This document shows positions 4,174-5,517 of a stretch of 5,517 bases of DNA, piece by piece. Each line of letters begins with the position of its first letter. The stretch's first letter is position 1. The notes below the pieces were generated by a model. The model saw only the letters and a list, made by a program, of their open reading frames with translations, was not told where the DNA came from and made no database searches. The position numbers and the translations under genes are program-made. Origin of the DNA: an uncultured Atopobiaceae bacterium (GTDB taxonomy: Bacteria; Actinomycetota; Coriobacteriia; Coriobacteriales; Atopobiaceae); contig CAJOGH010000137.1 of the NCBI GenBank assembly GCA_905233865.1, forward strand, positions 1 to 5,517. The letters run 5' to 3'.

Positions 4174-5517
4174 ATGAGGCTCACAGATATGGTACGTCGC
4201 ATTCTTGCAGCTTCTGTCTTGGCTGCTGCGTTAGCCCTTGCGGCAACGGTCGCTCCCGTACGGGCAGACGCGCAGGAACCTCTTCCGTCGCGCCTCATGG
4301 CCCAGGCCACGGGCAGCAACGTCTATGCCACGAGCACCACCAGGCGCGTGCAGGTGTCGTTTGAGGTGGGGGACATCGTCGCCTCCACGCAGATAGTACG
4401 TGCCGGCGACTCGCTCGCGGCACCCGCTCCGCCCACGGCTCCCGCGGGCAAGGTCTTTGACCGGTGGGAACTGGGCGAGACCGACATCACTCCCTACCTT
4501 GACACCGTACTGGCATCTGCCGATCTCACGCAGCTCGCGGAGGCTGCCGGCGCGGTCCCGGACGCCGCCAACCTCGTCTCCGTCCATGCCAAGGCTGTCT
4601 TTTCCGATGCCCATGCTGTTCGCTTCCATCAGTACACGCGTGACGAGTGCGTCGCCAGTGCGGCAAACGCGCAGGTGTACTGCTACTCGCTGCTCACGTC
4701 CGGTCGCGCGAGCCTGGAGGCCGCCAGCCTCTCGTATGTGCCGCTCGTAGAGGGCGTCGACGCCGAGCTCGTGGGCTGGGAGGCCTATGGCGAGGGCGAC
4801 GAGCCTACGGCCATCTACGACAAGGCCGCAACCGTCGAGGGCGTAACCGCCGACCTGGACCTGTACCCCAAGCTCTCAAGCGGCTTCTGGGTGAGCCTTG
4901 CCACCGGCGAGGGCGCGCCTTTGCTGGAGAACGTCTTCGTCACCGATGACGGCTCGGGCTCCGGCACCCTGCCTGTGGCAAGCCTGCCCACTGAGGAGTC
5001 TCTCGCGGGCGGCGCATACGACCCCGAGACCCACGCCTACGTCGACAGCTACCGTGGGTGGTATCAGGGCTGGGTCCTCGAGGGATGGTACCAGGAGGAG
5101 GCTCTTGTCACCAAGGTGGAGGGCGACCTCACGCTCACCGACGACAAGACCCTCTACGCGCACTGGACGCCGCGCGACGACACGACGTACACGATCGCCA
5201 ACATGGTGGAGGATGGCACGGGGACGCCGGGCGCCGGCGCGTTCTCGCTCGCGAACGCCGTGGTCATGACGGGAACCTCGGGCGGGGCGACCGGTACCGC
5301 TGACTCAACCGAGCTCAAGAACATGGGCTACCACGTTGCTACGGCCGAGGAGCTTGCCGCGCGCTCGGACCTCGACTTTGGTGCGGCCACCATCGCGGGC
5401 GACGGCACGTCGGTCAAGTACCAGTACTGGTTTAGGAACTGGTACCACATCCGCTTTTACACGGGCAATTATAAGAGACCGGGCTCGGTGTACCTGGATG
5501 CACCAAAGATCAAGCGG
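4174..5517 (+). CDS. Secreted surface protein with Listeria-Bacteroides (InlB-type) repeats, 3' end missing
   Basis: The frame is open for 448 codons from ATG 4174 to the window end. The N-terminus is a clear Sec signal peptide: MRLTDMVRR, then a hydrophobic core (about 10-28, LAASVLAAALALAATVAP), with likely cleavage after Ala31 or Ala33 (ADA before QE). The mature part shows consecutive beta-rich modules. Module 1 (about 58-145) contains GDSLAAPAPP and PAGKVFDRWEL; module 2 is about 148-236. Module 3 (about 238-333) ends in a classic repeat, GWVLEGWYQEE (299-309) to LTLTDDKTLYAHWTP (319-333). A further segment (335-448) contains IAGDGTSVKYQYWFRNWYHI (407-426), like the linker units between such repeats in Coriobacteriia surface proteins. 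A wall-anchoring signal would lie beyond the window. GGGGGA at 4164-4169 is a modest ribosome binding site; Met6 (4189) is an alternative start without one. Adhesion is a common inference for such proteins, but no ligand can be named. Confidence 0.88.
   Translation, partial: MRLTDMVRRILAASVLAAALALAATVAPVRADAQEPLPSRLMAQATGSNVYATSTTRRVQVSFEVGDIVASTQIVRAGDSLAAPAPPTAPAGKVFDRWELGETDITPYLDTVLASADLTQLAEAAGAVPDAANLVSVHAKAVFSDAHAVRFHQYTRDECVASAANAQVYCYSLLTSGRASLEAASLSYVPLVEGVDAELVGWEAYGEGDEPTAIYDKAATVEGVTADLDLYPKLSSGFWVSLATGEGAPLLENVFVTDDGSGSGTLPVASLPTEESLAGGAYDPETHAYVDSYRGWYQGWVLEGWYQEEALVTKVEGDLTLTDDKTLYAHWTPRDDTTYTIANMVEDGTGTPGAGAFSLANAVVMTGTSGGATGTADSTELKNMGYHVATAEELAARSDLDFGAATIAGDGTSVKYQYWFRNWYHIRFYTGNYKRPGSVYLDAPKIKR

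Noticed and set aside
3857..4177. Possible 106-codon gene on the + strand after manO
   Set aside because: It begins at a GTG without ribosome binding site, runs through three inverted repeats and a terminator, and resembles no known protein.
4231..5303. Open frames inside the surface-protein gene (4231-4629 -, 4400-4750 +, 4876-5163 -, 4898-5269 +)
   Set aside because: All are Arg/Ala/Gly-rich shadows of the continuous 448-codon frame that has a signal peptide and recognisable repeats.

Overview
The window looks like chromosomal DNA of a high-GC member of the Coriobacteriia (the Olsenella, Atopobium and Collinsella group). This is inferred from three things: GC-rich, C/G-ending codon use, a Firmicutes-like mannose-family PTS operon with a DUF956 gene, and a secreted protein built of Listeria-Bacteroides (InlB-type) repeats. 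No rRNA or other phylogenetic marker is present, so the assignment is tentative.

Layout, all genes on the + strand: (1) the 3' end of an M24B Xaa-Pro aminopeptidase/dipeptidase (2-232), followed by a long hairpin. (2) A 346-base AT-richer intergenic region carrying a nearly perfect 26-bp dyad (447-472) and a possible -10 element. (3) A tight mannose-family PTS operon: manX (IIAB fusion), manY (IIC) and manZ (IID), spaced 27 and 16 bases apart. (4) Three consecutive hairpins, the last with a T-tract, so an apparent intrinsic terminator. (5) A manO/DUF956 gene starting only 25 bases after that T-tract; its reading frame breaks near 3733-3735, and the family-like C-terminus continues in the -1 frame. 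(6) A roughly 320-base gene-free stretch with three more hairpins, the last a conventional terminator, then a possible extended -10. (7) The 5' part of a secreted repeat protein (4174 to the window end, open at the 3' end).

How the genes work together: HPr~P would phosphorylate His9 of the IIA domain, then His179 of the IIB domain. The IIC/IID membrane complex imports and phosphorylates a hexose, probably mannose, glucose or a related sugar. DUF956/ManO proteins are habitual neighbours of such operons, but their role is not firmly known. The peptidase and the surface protein look like separate transcription units.

The most notable points are the frame break in manO, the terminator between manZ and manO, the strong dyad upstream of manX, and the hairpins on both sides of manO that share the CTTGTCG/CGACAAG word. 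I found no convincing new system: the operon itself is of a well-known type.
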